DNA of 64,000 bases from assembly GCA_934149275.1 (NCBI GenBank), contig CAKPEG010000003.1, forward strand, positions 62,001 to 126,000. The letters run 5' to 3'. The notes under the pieces were generated by a model. That model was not told the origin of the DNA and ran no database searches. It saw nothing but the letters and a program-made list of their open reading frames with translations. The position numbers and the translations under genes are program-made. The stretch is from an uncultured Clostridia bacterium (GTDB lineage Bacteria > Bacillota > Clostridia > TANB77 > CAG-508). Shown piece after piece: positions 15,513 to 23,504 of this stretch. Positions within the stretch are counted from its first letter, which is position 1. Each line of letters starts with the position of its first letter.

Positions 15513-18170
15513 ATGGATCATAAATTAAAAGACAAATTAAATCCAAAAGATTTCGAAGAAGAAATCTACAAAAATTGGGAAGAAAGTGGAAACTTTAAAC
15601 CATCAAACGATAAAAGTAAAGAGACATACTGTATAATGATGCCACCACCAAACGTAACAGGAAAGCTACATATGGGACACGCATTAGATGGCACAATACA
15701 AGATATATTAATAAGATTCAAAAGAATGCAAGGTTATAGAACATTATGGCTACCAGGAACAGACCATGCAGCTATATCAACAGAAATGAAAGTTGTTCAA
15801 AAATTAAAAGCACAAGGAATAAATAAATCAGATCTAGGAAGAGAAAAATTCCTAGAAGAAGCATGGGCATGGACAAAAGAATATGGCGGAATAATTCAAA
15901 AACAGCAACGTAAATTAGGATGTTCTTGTGACTGGGAAAGAAACAGATTTACATTAGATGAAGGAATGTCAGAAGCGGTTTTAGAGCAATTTGTAAGATT
16001 ATACAATAAAGGATTAATCTATAAAGGAAAGAGAATGGTAAACTGGTGCACAAGCTGTAATACATCAATTTCAGATGCAGAAGTTGAATACAAAGAAGAA
16101 CCATCACACCTATGGCATATTAGATATAAAATTGTTGGAACAGAAGACGAATATATTGAAGTGGCAACAACAAGACCAGAAACAATGCTTGGAGATACAG
16201 CAGTAGCAGTACATCCAGACGATGAAAGATATACACACTTAGTAGGTAAAAAGTGTATATTACCAATCATGAATAAAGAAATACCAATCATAGCAGACGA
16301 ATTCGTTGAAAAAGAATTTGGAACAGGATGTGTTAAAATAACACCAGCACATGATATGAACGATTATCAAGCAGGATTAAGACACAACTTAGAAATAATA
16401 GAAGTATTTGACGAAAACTTCAAAATGGGTAACCTAGTTCCTGAATATAAAGGAATGGACTTATTAGAAGCAAGAAAGAAAATAGTTGAAAAATTAGAAG
16501 AAATTGGAGCATTAGTAAGAACAGAAGACTACACACACAATGTAGCAAAATGCGAAAGATGTAAAAATACAATCGAACCTAAAATTTCAGAGCAATGGTT
16601 TGTAAACATGAAAGAAATGGCTAAAAGAGCAGCAGACAGCGTAAGAAATGGAGAAACAAGATTTGTACCACAAAGATACGAAAAACAATATTTCCATTGG
16701 CTAGATAATATCCAAGATTGGTGTATATCAAGACAATTATGGTGGGGACATAGAATACCAGCATACTACTGTCAAGAATGTGGACACATAAATGTAGCAA
16801 AACATGAACCAGAAAAATGTGAAAAATGCGGAAGCACAAATTTAGTACAAGACGAAGATACACTAGACACATGGTTCAGCTCAGCATTATGGCCATTCTC
16901 AACACTTGGTTGGCCAAATACAGAATCAGAAGATTATAAAGATTTTTATCCAACACAAACATTAGTAACTGGATTTGATATTATAACATTCTGGATTTCA
17001 AGAATGATGACACAAGGACTTGAACTAACAGATCAAGTACCATTTAAAGATGTATTAGTACATGGAATTGTAAGAGATAACCAAGGAAGAAAAATGTCAA
17101 AAACATTAGGAAATGGAGTAGACCCATTAGATGTAATAGACGAATATGGTACAGACAGCTTAAGAATGTCATTAATTTTAGGAACAACACCAGGAAATGA
17201 CATAAGATACAGTAGTGATAAAGTAGAAGCATCAAGCAACTTTGCAAACAAACTATGGAATGCATCAAAATTCGTATTAATGCAATTAGAAGACATTGAA
17301 GAATTCAAAGAAAACGACATTACAGAGCTAGACTTATCAAAAATGATATACGTTGACAAATGGATAATTTCAAAATTAAATACATTAGTAAAAGAAGTAA
17401 CAGAAAACTTAGAAAACTACGATTTAGGAGTTGCAGCACAAAAAATATATGATTTCATAAGAAACGACTTCTGCGATTGGTATATAGAAATAGTAAAACC
17501 ACGTTTATTTAATAAAGAAGATGAATCAAGATATACAGTTCAATTCATATTAAACTATGTACTAAGCACAAGTTTAAAACTATTACATCCATTTATGCCA
17601 TTCATCACAGAAGAAATATATTCAAAACTATATCATAAACCAGAAAGTATAATGATGACAGAATTCCCTAAATACAAAGAAGAATTAGACTTAAAAAACG
17701 AAGAAGAACTAGCTACAGAAATAATGAATATAATAACAGAAATCAGAAACATTAGAAGCAAAATGAATGTACACCCAAGTAAGAAGACAAAATTAATATT
17801 TGTAACAACAACAGCAAAAGACGAAATAGAAAAATCAGAAGCATTCTTAGAAAAACTAGGATTTGCAAACAAAATAGAAATACAAGCAACAACAGAAAAT
17901 ATACCAGAAAACGCAGTAGCAATTCTTTCTAAAAACATGGAAGTACACATTCCTTTCGAAGAATTAGTAGACATTGAAGAAGAGAAAAAGAGACTAGAAA
18001 GCGAAAAGAAAAGACTAGAATCAGAAGTACAAAGAGGAGAGAAAATGCTTTCAAATCCAGGTTTCATCAACAAAGCTCCAGAAGCTAAAATAAATGAAGA
18101 AAAAGAAAAATTAGCCAACTACAAAGAACTACTAGAGAACGTAAATCAAAAGTTAGAGAAGATGAAATAA
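15513..18170 (+). CDS. valS: Valyl-tRNA synthetase
   Basis: An 885-residue class I synthetase of full length. It carries the HIGH-type motif HMGH (53-56) and KMSKT (527-531), a CP1 editing domain between them, several CxxC pairs (RCKNT, CQECG, CEKCG) that suggest zinc sites, and a C-terminal coiled coil (about 805-885) that grips tRNA. It charges tRNA-Val with valine. ATG 15513 has an AAGGAGAGAGG site. It is the natural target of the T-box at 12775, 2.5 kb upstream, with two genes between; all are on the plus strand with short gaps. Confidence 0.97.
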   Translation: MDHKLKDKLNPKDFEEEIYKNWEESGNFKPSNDKSKETYCIMMPPPNVTGKLHMGHALDGTIQDILIRFKRMQGYRTLWLPGTDHAAISTEMKVVQKLKAQGINKSDLGREKFLEEAWAWTKEYGGIIQKQQRKLGCSCDWERNRFTLDEGMSEAVLEQFVRLYNKGLIYKGKRMVNWCTSCNTSISDAEVEYKEEPSHLWHIRYKIVGTEDEYIEVATTRPETMLGDTAVAVHPDDERYTHLVGKKCILPIMNKEIPIIADEFVEKEFGTGCVKITPAHDMNDYQAGLRHNLEIIEVFDENFKMGNLVPEYKGMDLLEARKKIVEKLEEIGALVRTEDYTHNVAKCERCKNTIEPKISEQWFVNMKEMAKRAADSVRNGETRFVPQRYEKQYFHWLDNIQDWCISRQLWWGHRIPAYYCQECGHINVAKHEPEKCEKCGSTNLVQDEDTLDTWFSSALWPFSTLGWPNTESEDYKDFYPTQTLVTGFDIITFWISRMMTQGLELTDQVPFKDVLVHGIVRDNQGRKMSKTLGNGVDPLDVIDEYGTDSLRMSLILGTTPGNDIRYSSDKVEASSNFANKLWNASKFVLMQLEDIEEFKENDITELDLSKMIYVDKWIISKLNTLVKEVTENLENYDLGVAAQKIYDFIRNDFCDWYIEIVKPRLFNKEDESRYTVQFILNYVLSTSLKLLHPFMPFITEEIYSKLYHKPESIMMTEFPKYKEELDLKNEEELATEIMNIITEIRNIRSKMNVHPSKKTKLIFVTTTAKDEIEKSEAFLEKLGFANKIEIQATTENIPENAVAILSKNMEVHIPFEELVDIEEEKKRLESEKKRLESEVQRGEKMLSNPGFINKAPEAKINEEKEKLANYKELLENVNQKLEKMK

Positions 18171-18225
18171 ACTGCAACATAGACAATTACTAATAATTGT
18201 GTTACTATGAATTTAGATAATTATT

Positions 18226-18336
18226 TGAAGTAGAGATTGTGCTGCTATGCACCTAGTAATAGGTCAAAAGAAATGTCGGAAGGGGCACACCGACCAAATA
18301 ACAAGAAAAAAGAGCTATGAAAACATGGCTCTTTTT
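18226..18336 (+). other. Candidate structured RNA after valS, with own terminator
   Basis: The gap 18171-18533 has no gene. A compact run of small hairpins stands out: GTGC/GCAC (18239-18252), CCTA/TAGG (18252-18263) and GTCGG/CCGAC (18275-18294), the last nested in GGTC/GACC, followed by a terminator. GC is well above the surroundings. It resembles a short non-coding RNA or the structured 3' end of the valS transcript. It does not match the SRP RNA loop consensus that GGAAG first suggested. Class unknown. Confidence 0.35.
18306..18336 (+). terminator. Rho-independent terminator
   Basis: AAAAGAGCTATG pairs with CATGGCTCTTTT around AAAA, followed by T. It ends the valS unit or the candidate RNA. 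Confidence 0.8.
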
Positions 18337-18351
18337 ATAAAAAAAATGGTA

Positions 18352-18380
18352 AAAACATGCTAGAAATAGCATGTTTTTTT
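18352..18380. terminator. Second hairpin terminator
   Basis: AAACATGCTA, loop GAAA, TAGCATGTTT, then T6: a perfect stem-loop 16 bases after the previous terminator. A-rich on the left, so it may work in both directions and shield the spoIIA promoter. Confidence 0.75.
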
Positions 18381-18439
18381 ATGCTTAAAAATTAATAAAT
18401 TAAGCAATATTTAATGGAAAGAGATTCCTAAAAAATATG

Positions 18440-18456
18440 TGTCGAAGTGTGTCGAA
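18440..18456 (+). promoter_or_regulatory. Tandem Spo0A boxes upstream of spoIIAA
   Basis: TGTCGAA occurs at 18440-18446 and again at 18450-18456, exactly 10 bp apart and so on the same helix face. TGTCGAA is the consensus core bound by Spo0A. A weaker relative (CGTCAAA) follows at 18471. They lie about 20 bp upstream of the sigma-H -35, where Spo0A~P activates spoIIA in Bacillus. Confidence 0.8.
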
Positions 18457-18474
18457 AACCTCTCATTTTTCGTC

Positions 18475-18503
18475 AAAGGAAAATTTAGGGAAAAGAAGAA
18501 TAT
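18475..18503 (+). promoter_or_regulatory. Sigma-H promoter of the spoIIA operon
   Basis: AAAGGAAAA (18475-18483), 11-base spacer, GAAGAATAT (18495-18503). This fits the sigma-H consensus RNAGGAWWW-N11/12-RNNGAATWW at every fixed position. ATG of spoIIAA is 31 bases downstream. Confidence 0.8.
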
Positions 18504-18533
18504 AAGAAGTAGAATAGGTTAAAGGAGTATCGT

Positions 18534-18869
18534 ATGAAAATTAATTTTAATGAAAAGGACAAGCTCTTAAACTTGGAAATTGATGAAGAGATAGATCATC
18601 ACAAGGCTGAAATTTTAAGGAGGAATGCAGATTATGAAATTCAAAGACGTAATCCTAAAAGAGTTATTCTTGATTTTAATAACGTTTATTTTATGGATAG
18701 TGCCGGAATCGGAATGGTTATAGGAAGATATAAAACTGCATCGATGGTTGGGGCTAAACTTGAAATGAAAAATGTAAGAAAAAACATACGAAAGATATTT
18801 GAGATGACAGGGGTATTAAAAATAATTCCAATAATAGAGGAGGAAGAAAAAAGTGAAAAAACAATATGA
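18534..18869 (+). CDS. spoIIAA: Anti-sigma-F factor antagonist SpoIIAA
   Basis: A 111-residue STAS-domain protein. S56 in [12 protein letters not shown] is the serine that SpoIIAB phosphorylates and SpoIIE dephosphorylates. Unphosphorylated SpoIIAA displaces sigma-F from SpoIIAB, switching on forespore transcription. Length is normal. ATG 18534 has AAAGGAG. It is first in the spoIIAA-spoIIAB-sigF operon, overlapping the next gene by 17 bases, under the sigma-H/Spo0A control region just upstream. Confidence 0.95.
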   Translation: MKINFNEKDKLLNLEIDEEIDHHKAEILRRNADYEIQRRNPKRVILDFNNVYFMDSAGIGMVIGRYKTASMVGAKLEMKNVRKNIRKIFEMTGVLKIIPIIEEEEKSEKTI

Positions 18870-19305
18870 AAATGAGATGAGTCTTGAATTTTTAAGCAAG
18901 TCTTGTAATGAGTCTTTTGCTAGGGTTACGGTTGCTGCTTTTGCATCACAATTGGATCCTACAATTGAAGAGATTTCTGACATAAAAACTGCGGTTTCTG
19001 AAATTGTTACAAATGCAATAATACATGCATATGAATCAACGGAAGAAATTATAAAGATACATAGTTATATTCAAGAAGGTTGTATAACAATAGAGATTTC
19101 TGATACAGGAAAAGGTATTGAAGATGTTGAAATGGCGAGAAAGCCTTTATATACATCAAAAGCAGAGTTAGAAAGGTCCGGAATGGGATTTACAATAGTT
19201 GAAACTTTTATGGACGATTTAAAAGTTGAGTCAATTTTAGGTTTAGGAACAAAAGTTACTATGAAAAAAATCATAAGAAGAGATCAAAATTTATTAGAGG
19301 GTTAG
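18853..19305 (+). CDS. spoIIAB: Anti-sigma-F factor SpoIIAB (serine kinase)
   Basis: A 150-residue GHKL-fold kinase. The N box [11 protein letters not shown] (50-60) and the [10 protein letters not shown] and [11 protein letters not shown] blocks form the ATP site. It binds sigma-F when ATP is bound and phosphorylates SpoIIAA. Starts at GTG 18853 inside spoIIAA, with GAGGAGG upstream, so translation is coupled. Length and gene order are standard. Confidence 0.95.
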   Translation: MKKQYENEMSLEFLSKSCNESFARVTVAAFASQLDPTIEEISDIKTAVSEIVTNAIIHAYESTEEIIKIHSYIQEGCITIEISDTGKGIEDVEMARKPLYTSKAELERSGMGFTIVETFMDDLKVESILGLGTKVTMKKIIRRDQNLLEG

Positions 19306-19316
19306 GAGAATTAATT

Positions 19317-20033
19317 TTGCATGAAACTACAATAGAAGAAATCCTAGAAGCACAGAGCGGAAACCAGGAAATGTTAAATGATATTGTAGAAAATAATTCA
19401 AGATTAATATGGAGTATTGTAAAAAGATTTAAAAATAATAAGTATGAAACAGATGATTTGTTTCAAATAGGTGCAATGGGATTAGTTAAATCAATAAAAA
19501 GGTTTAATAATCAATATAATGTTAAGCTTTCAACTTTTGCAGTTCCATATATTATAGGAGAAATAAAAAGATATCTCCGAGATGATGGCATGGTAAAGGT
19601 TAGTAGAAGTTTAAAAGAATTGAATATTAAAATTGAAATGCTTAAAAAGCAATATGAGAAATTAGGAAAAGAATTAAGTATAAATGAGATTGAAAAAGAA
19701 TTAAAGGAAAGTAAAGAAAATATTTTATTGGCATTAGAGGCGAATAAGGAAATTAAATCAATTGATGAGGAATTTGAAGATAGCAATGAGAATATATTAT
19801 TTAATAAAGTAAAAGTAGAAAGTTATGAGGAAGACACAATTAAGAAAATAATATTAAAACAAGAACTTGAAAAGCTAGATGAAAAGGAGAGAAATATTAT
19901 AATCTTAAGGTATTTTTACAATAAAACACAGAGTCAAATTGCGAGTCAATATGGAATAAGCCAGGTGCAAGTGTCGAGAATTGAAAAGAGAGTTTTATTA
20001 AAAATGAGAGAAAACATAAAGGAGAAAATGTGA
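19317..20033 (+). CDS. sigF: Forespore sigma factor SigF (SpoIIAC)
   Basis: A 238-residue sigma-70-family factor lacking region 1.1. Region 2 shows DDLFQIGAMGLVKSIKRF (-10 recognition), region 3 is short, and region 4 ends SQIASQYGISQVQVSRIEKR, the -35-binding helix-turn-helix. It is the first forespore-specific sigma factor. The start is TTG 19317, after TTAGGAGA; no in-frame ATG fits better. It lies 11 bases after spoIIAB. Its stop overlaps the probable GTG start of spoIID (ATGTGA at 20028-20033). Confidence 0.95.
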   Translation: MHETTIEEILEAQSGNQEMLNDIVENNSRLIWSIVKRFKNNKYETDDLFQIGAMGLVKSIKRFNNQYNVKLSTFAVPYIIGEIKRYLRDDGMVKVSRSLKELNIKIEMLKKQYEKLGKELSINEIEKELKESKENILLALEANKEIKSIDEEFEDSNENILFNKVKVESYEEDTIKKIILKQELEKLDEKERNIIILRYFYNKTQSQIASQYGISQVQVSRIEKRVLLKMRENIKEKM

Positions 20034-20105
20034 AAAGTATAACTGATAAAATAAAAAAACATTATACATTATTTTTTTTCTTATCCACCGTGCGGAGCTT
20101 TTGTT

Positions 20106-21053
20106 TTGCTTCCGATGTGGTTTACACAAGAATTTCAAATAAATGATGATACTAAAAAGATAGAAATTAATGTTGAAAAACCAATATTGGATTTTAGTGT
20201 TAGATATAAAGATATTAATTTATTACATAATAATGATAATGTGGTTGAAACGTTAAATATAGAAGATTATTTAGTTAATGTTGTAGCAGCTGAAATGCCT
20301 GTAGATTATGAAGAGGAAGCGCTGAAAGCACAAGCTACAGTTGCAAGAACATATACTTTATATCAAATAGAAAATGGACACAAGCATGCTAATGCAGATA
20401 TTTGTGATAGTAGTACATGTTGTCAAGCATGGATTTCTAAGGAAAATAGATTTGAAAAATGGGATGGAAATAAAGAAGAAAAATGGAATAAATTAAAAGA
20501 AGCAGTCTATTCAACAGCAGGCGAAATTATAACATATGAAGGAAAACCAATAGATGCTTTTTTTCATTCTAATAGTGGAGGAACTACTGAGATTCCGGTT
20601 AATGTTTGGGGTGGAAGTGATTTCCCATATTTGCAAGTTGTAGAAACAAGTGGAGAGGACGAATACAATCAATATTATTCAGAAAAAGAATACACTAAAA
20701 GTGAATTAGAGGAAAAAATGAAATCGAGTTATGACGATTTTCAGATAGATTGGAGTCAAGCAGATTGTATACAAATATTAGAATATACAGAAAGTTCGAG
20801 AATAAAAACAATTAAAATTGGTAATAAGAATATATCAGGTGTAGAGGCACGAAAAATTTTTGAATTAAAATCATCAAATTTTACTTTTGAAGTTACAGAA
20901 GATAAGGTTAAATTTAAAGTAATAGGATATGGACATGGGGTTGGATTAAGCCAAACAGGAAGCAATACTTTAGCTAAAGAAGGAAAAAATTATAAAGAAA
21001 TAATTGAACATTTTTTTAAGAATATACAAATAGAAAATATAAAAAATAATTAG
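20106..21053 (+). CDS. spoIID: Stage II sporulation protein D (SpoIID), 5' end frameshifted
   Basis: SpoIID is a membrane-anchored lytic transglycosylase that thins peptidoglycan with SpoIIP and SpoIIM during engulfment. The visible frame gives the catalytic domain: LNIEDYLVNVVAAEMP with the acidic residue, EALKAQATVARTYTLY, FFHSNSGGTTE and GYGHGVGLSQTG. The membrane anchor is missing from this frame. A GTG at 20030, with AAGGAG and overlapping the sigF stop, opens a frame with basic residues and a hydrophobic start that enters this one if one T is removed from the T8 run (20072-20079). The true gene is probably 20030-21053. Confidence 0.9.
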   Translation: MLPMWFTQEFQINDDTKKIEINVEKPILDFSVRYKDINLLHNNDNVVETLNIEDYLVNVVAAEMPVDYEEEALKAQATVARTYTLYQIENGHKHANADICDSSTCCQAWISKENRFEKWDGNKEEKWNKLKEAVYSTAGEIITYEGKPIDAFFHSNSGGTTEIPVNVWGGSDFPYLQVVETSGEDEYNQYYSEKEYTKSELEEKMKSSYDDFQIDWSQADCIQILEYTESSRIKTIKIGNKNISGVEARKIFELKSSNFTFEVTEDKVKFKVIGYGHGVGLSQTGSNTLAKEGKNYKEIIEHFFKNIQIENIKNN

Positions 21054-21070
21054 ATTCTGCATGCACTTCT

Positions 21071-21098
21071 GTATAAATAATTAAAACATGGAAATACT
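21071..21098 (+). promoter_or_regulatory. Sigma-F-type promoter of spoIIQ
   Basis: GTATA (21071-21075), 14-base spacer, GGAAATACT (21090-21098). This fits the sigma-F pattern GYATA and GGNNANANT. In Bacillus spoIIQ is a known sigma-F target. Confidence 0.65.
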
Positions 21099-21129
21099 TG
21101 TAATAAATAAAGATATATAGGAGGAACAT

Positions 21130-21903
21130 ATGAGTAGAGGAAAAAGATACACAAGCAACTCTTTAAGTAGAGAAAAAATTTATTATATACTTGGAGTATG
21201 CGCATTAACAGTTTTACTAATTTTTATATTTGCGTTATCAGGTTATAAGAGCAAAAAAGATGCAGATGCAAGAATTGCACAAATGGAGGAATCTGGCGGA
21301 AGTGATGCTACAATGGTAAGTTCAACAGAAGATAAAACAATAAATGAAGTAAAAAATGAATCTAATACAACTCAAACAGAAAAAGTGGCTATAAATACAT
21401 CTATCCTTAACACCACTCAACCAGCAAATACAGCAAAAACAGAAAGTCAGCCAGTAGTTGAAGAGAAAAAGGTTGAAGAGCCTAAAGTAGTAGAGCTACA
21501 TTTTTCTGTACCAGTTCAAGGTGAAATTGCAAAAGATTTTTCAGATTCAAATTTAACATATTCTGAAACACTTCAAGAATGGACAGTTCATTTAGGAATA
21601 GATATAAAGGCTGATAAAGGAAGTTCTGTTGTTGCTTCAGAAGCGGGAACTGTAGAATCTATAAAAAATGATCCGAGATATGGATTAACAGTAACAATTG
21701 CACATGCAAATGGATTTAAATCAATATATTCTAATCTTCAAACAGCTGAATTTGTTTCAGAGGGACAAACTGTTGAGAAAGGAAAAATTATTGGTTCTGT
21801 AGGAGATAACGCAGCTTTTGAAATTGCTGATGAACCGCATTTGCATTTTGAAATGACAAAAGATGATATGAATGTAAACCCAACAGCATATTGGGAAAAA
21901 TAA
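21130..21903 (+). CDS. spoIIQ: SpoIIQ-like M23 (LytM) membrane protein
   Basis: A 257-residue forespore membrane protein: basic start, one membrane helix (about 18-37), a long Ser/Thr/Glu-rich stalk (45-120), and a LytM domain (125-257). The zinc ligands look complete: H154 and D158 in HLGID, H237 and H239 in HLHFE. Bacillus SpoIIQ has lost ligands, whereas several clostridial ones keep them. SpoIIQ pairs with SpoIIIAH to form the channel between mother cell and forespore. ATG 21130 has AGGAGG. Its neighbours sigF and spoIID and the sigma-F promoter support the call. Confidence 0.9.
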   Translation: MSRGKRYTSNSLSREKIYYILGVCALTVLLIFIFALSGYKSKKDADARIAQMEESGGSDATMVSSTEDKTINEVKNESNTTQTEKVAINTSILNTTQPANTAKTESQPVVEEKKVEEPKVVELHFSVPVQGEIAKDFSDSNLTYSETLQEWTVHLGIDIKADKGSSVVASEAGTVESIKNDPRYGLTVTIAHANGFKSIYSNLQTAEFVSEGQTVEKGKIIGSVGDNAAFEIADEPHLHFEMTKDDMNVNPTAYWEK

Positions 21904-21935
21904 GACGTATAACTAAAAATTATACGTCTTATTAT
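21902..21935 (+). terminator. Terminator overlapping the spoIIQ stop
   Basis: AAGACGTATAA pairs perfectly with TTATACGTCTT; the stop codon supplies the first bases. T/A-rich tail. Confidence 0.8.
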
Positions 21936-22059
21936 ATTGCTCTGACAAAGTATATAAAAATATTTTGCTAGAAAGCCTTTTCTTTTTTTTAAAAATTAAA
22001 ATATATGCATTTTAAAAAAATGGACCCAAATATATTTTTTTAAGAATAATTTTCTTTTT

Positions 22060-22593
22060 CTAATCTAACTTTTTCTTTTTAAGAAACTTTATAAAAAATA
22101 CTAAATAACTAATTCCAACAATATAACCAGCTAAAACATCTGTAGCATAGTGGACTCCTAAATAAATTCTACTAATTCCAACAAATAATATAATAGCTGA
22201 AAGTATACCAACTAATGTGTTTTTAAGCCATTTTTTCTTAACAAATTTAGTAACATAGTAAATAAGTAATCCGTAAAAAATCATTGACATCATTGAATGT
22301 GCACTTGGAAATGAATAAGATGACTCAGCTGTTAATACAAGAGTTTCAGTAGGGCGAGGTCTTCTAATTATTATTTTTAAAAGATTGTTTAAAATTACTC
22401 CAATTAAATTAGCAAAAGTAAAAATTAAAAAATATTTTTTATTTTTTACTAAAACAGCTATACATAAAATACTTGTTACAATAACAAGAGTTGAGCCAAG
22501 TGTTGTTATAAATTTCATAATTAGCATCATTGTAGATGTAAGTCCAAAAATGAACATTATAAATTGGTATACAGGTAAATCAAATAAAATCAT
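22060..22593 (-). CDS. PAP2-family membrane phosphatase
   Basis: A 177-residue integral membrane protein with the three phosphatase motifs: KIIIRRPRP, PSAHSM and SRIYLGVHYATDVLAG. The family removes phosphate from lipids such as undecaprenyl pyrophosphate or phosphatidic acid. An in-frame start 18 codons upstream (22647) lacks a ribosome site, while ATG 22593 has GGAGA at good distance, so I use the latter. It points toward spoIIQ and is transcribed alone; undecaprenyl-PP recycling is the likeliest role. Confidence 0.85.
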   Translation of the reverse strand: MILFDLPVYQFIMFIFGLTSTMMLIMKFITTLGSTLVIVTSILCIAVLVKNKKYFLIFTFANLIGVILNNLLKIIIRRPRPTETLVLTAESSYSFPSAHSMMSMIFYGLLIYYVTKFVKKKWLKNTLVGILSAIILFVGISRIYLGVHYATDVLAGYIVGISYLVFFIKFLKKKKLD

Positions 22594-22753
22594 AATAAAA
22601 TCTCCATCTAAATTTAAGAATAAGCGAACATAATACAAATCTATCATAACATGTAATGTTCTAATCTTTATTTATGTGCGAAAATCTTGCACAAAGTATT
22701 TATATTATAATATAGTAAAAAATAAAAATCAACAAACTATAAAGGTAGATTTC

Positions 22754-22782
22754 TTGACAAAGAGCGTAAAAAATGGTAATAT
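22754..22782 (+). promoter_or_regulatory. Promoter of the stand-alone Spo0A domain gene
   Basis: TTGACA (22754-22759), 17-base spacer, TAATAT (22777-22782) preceded by TGG as an extended -10. Confidence 0.7.
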
Positions 22783-22830
22783 TGTTATGTAAACCGTTAA
22801 AAGTTTTTCATAAAAAAAGGAGAGAGCATT

Positions 22831-23337
22831 ATGACAAATGAAGACAAGAAAATGATTATGGAACTTATCGACACAATCCAGTCAGCGATGAGTACATTGC
22901 GGACAGTAATCGAAAAGGATGAAGAGTCGAGTGTACCTGCTGCAGATGTAACTGTAACAGCTTCTAAGACTGAAAGCGACTCAACCCCGAGAGAGATTGA
23001 CGAAAGAATGGTCAAGAAACTTCTCAAGGAGATGGGTGTTCCTCTTAACATCAAGGGATACAGATACCTTAGCAGTGCGATTGTAACCCTGTCAAAGGAA
23101 AAGGGGATGAAGATCTCACTGGGATTATACCCAAAGGTTGCTAGAGAGTTCGCCACAACAGGCTCAAGAGTTGAAAGAGCAATCAGACATGCGGTAGAAA
23201 GGACCTTTGAAAGAGGCAACTATGATGTGATAAACGAAGTGTTTGGTACCAAAGTTAGCGCCACAAAGGGCAAGCTTACCAACTCAGAGTTTATGTATGC
23301 CTGCATTGAGTACCTGGAAGATCTGCTGGCTAGATAA
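22831..23337 (+). CDS. Stand-alone Spo0A C-terminal DNA-binding domain protein
   Basis: A 168-residue protein whose residues 60-165 match the Spo0A_C effector domain: LLKEMGVPLNIKGYRYLSSA, LGLYPKVAREFATTGSRVER with recognition helix SRVERAIRHAVE (112-123), and KLTNSEFMYACIEYLEDLL. In place of the receiver domain, residues 1-55 are a short helical, acidic, Ser/Thr-rich region with no phosphorylation site. It should bind TGTCGAA boxes without phosphorelay control, and such boxes lie 4.4 kb away at spoIIAA. Codon usage is GC-richer (CTC, ATC, AAG, CGG) than in neighbours. Own promoter and terminator. Activator, competitor or inhibitor cannot be told from sequence. Confidence 0.9.
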   Translation: MTNEDKKMIMELIDTIQSAMSTLRTVIEKDEESSVPAADVTVTASKTESDSTPREIDERMVKKLLKEMGVPLNIKGYRYLSSAIVTLSKEKGMKISLGLYPKVAREFATTGSRVERAIRHAVERTFERGNYDVINEVFGTKVSATKGKLTNSEFMYACIEYLEDLLAR

Positions 23338-23385
23338 GTTCCGAGTATCATGTTGTTAGTAACAGTTGTTATTATTCTCCGAAAA

Positions 23386-23412
23386 GACCACCCACAATAG
23401 GGTGGCCTTTTT
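23386..23412 (+). terminator. Terminator of the Spo0A-domain gene
   Basis: GACCACCC and GGGTGGCC form a GC-rich stem followed by TTTTT. Confidence 0.85.
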
Positions 23413-23504
23413 CATGTTAATATTTAAAAATATTGATTTTGAAACAAAAAGATGATAGTATAAAACCAACTTATAGATACAGAGTAGCGATAGGGGGTGT
23501 TTAT

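Noticed and set aside
17633..18118. A Ser/Phe-rich 161-codon minus-strand frame inside valS.
   Set aside because: It mirrors the Lys/Glu-rich coiled coil of ValS; composition artefact.
18275..18294. GGAAG in a hairpin after valS suggested a signal recognition particle RNA.
   Set aside because: The conserved symmetric loop partners (AGG and AGCAG) are absent and the flanking stem does not fit domain IV.
22593..22647. Longer start for the PAP2 phosphatase.
   Set aside because: No ribosome site upstream of 22647, while the ATG at 22593 has GGAGA at good distance and the shorter protein has all motifs.
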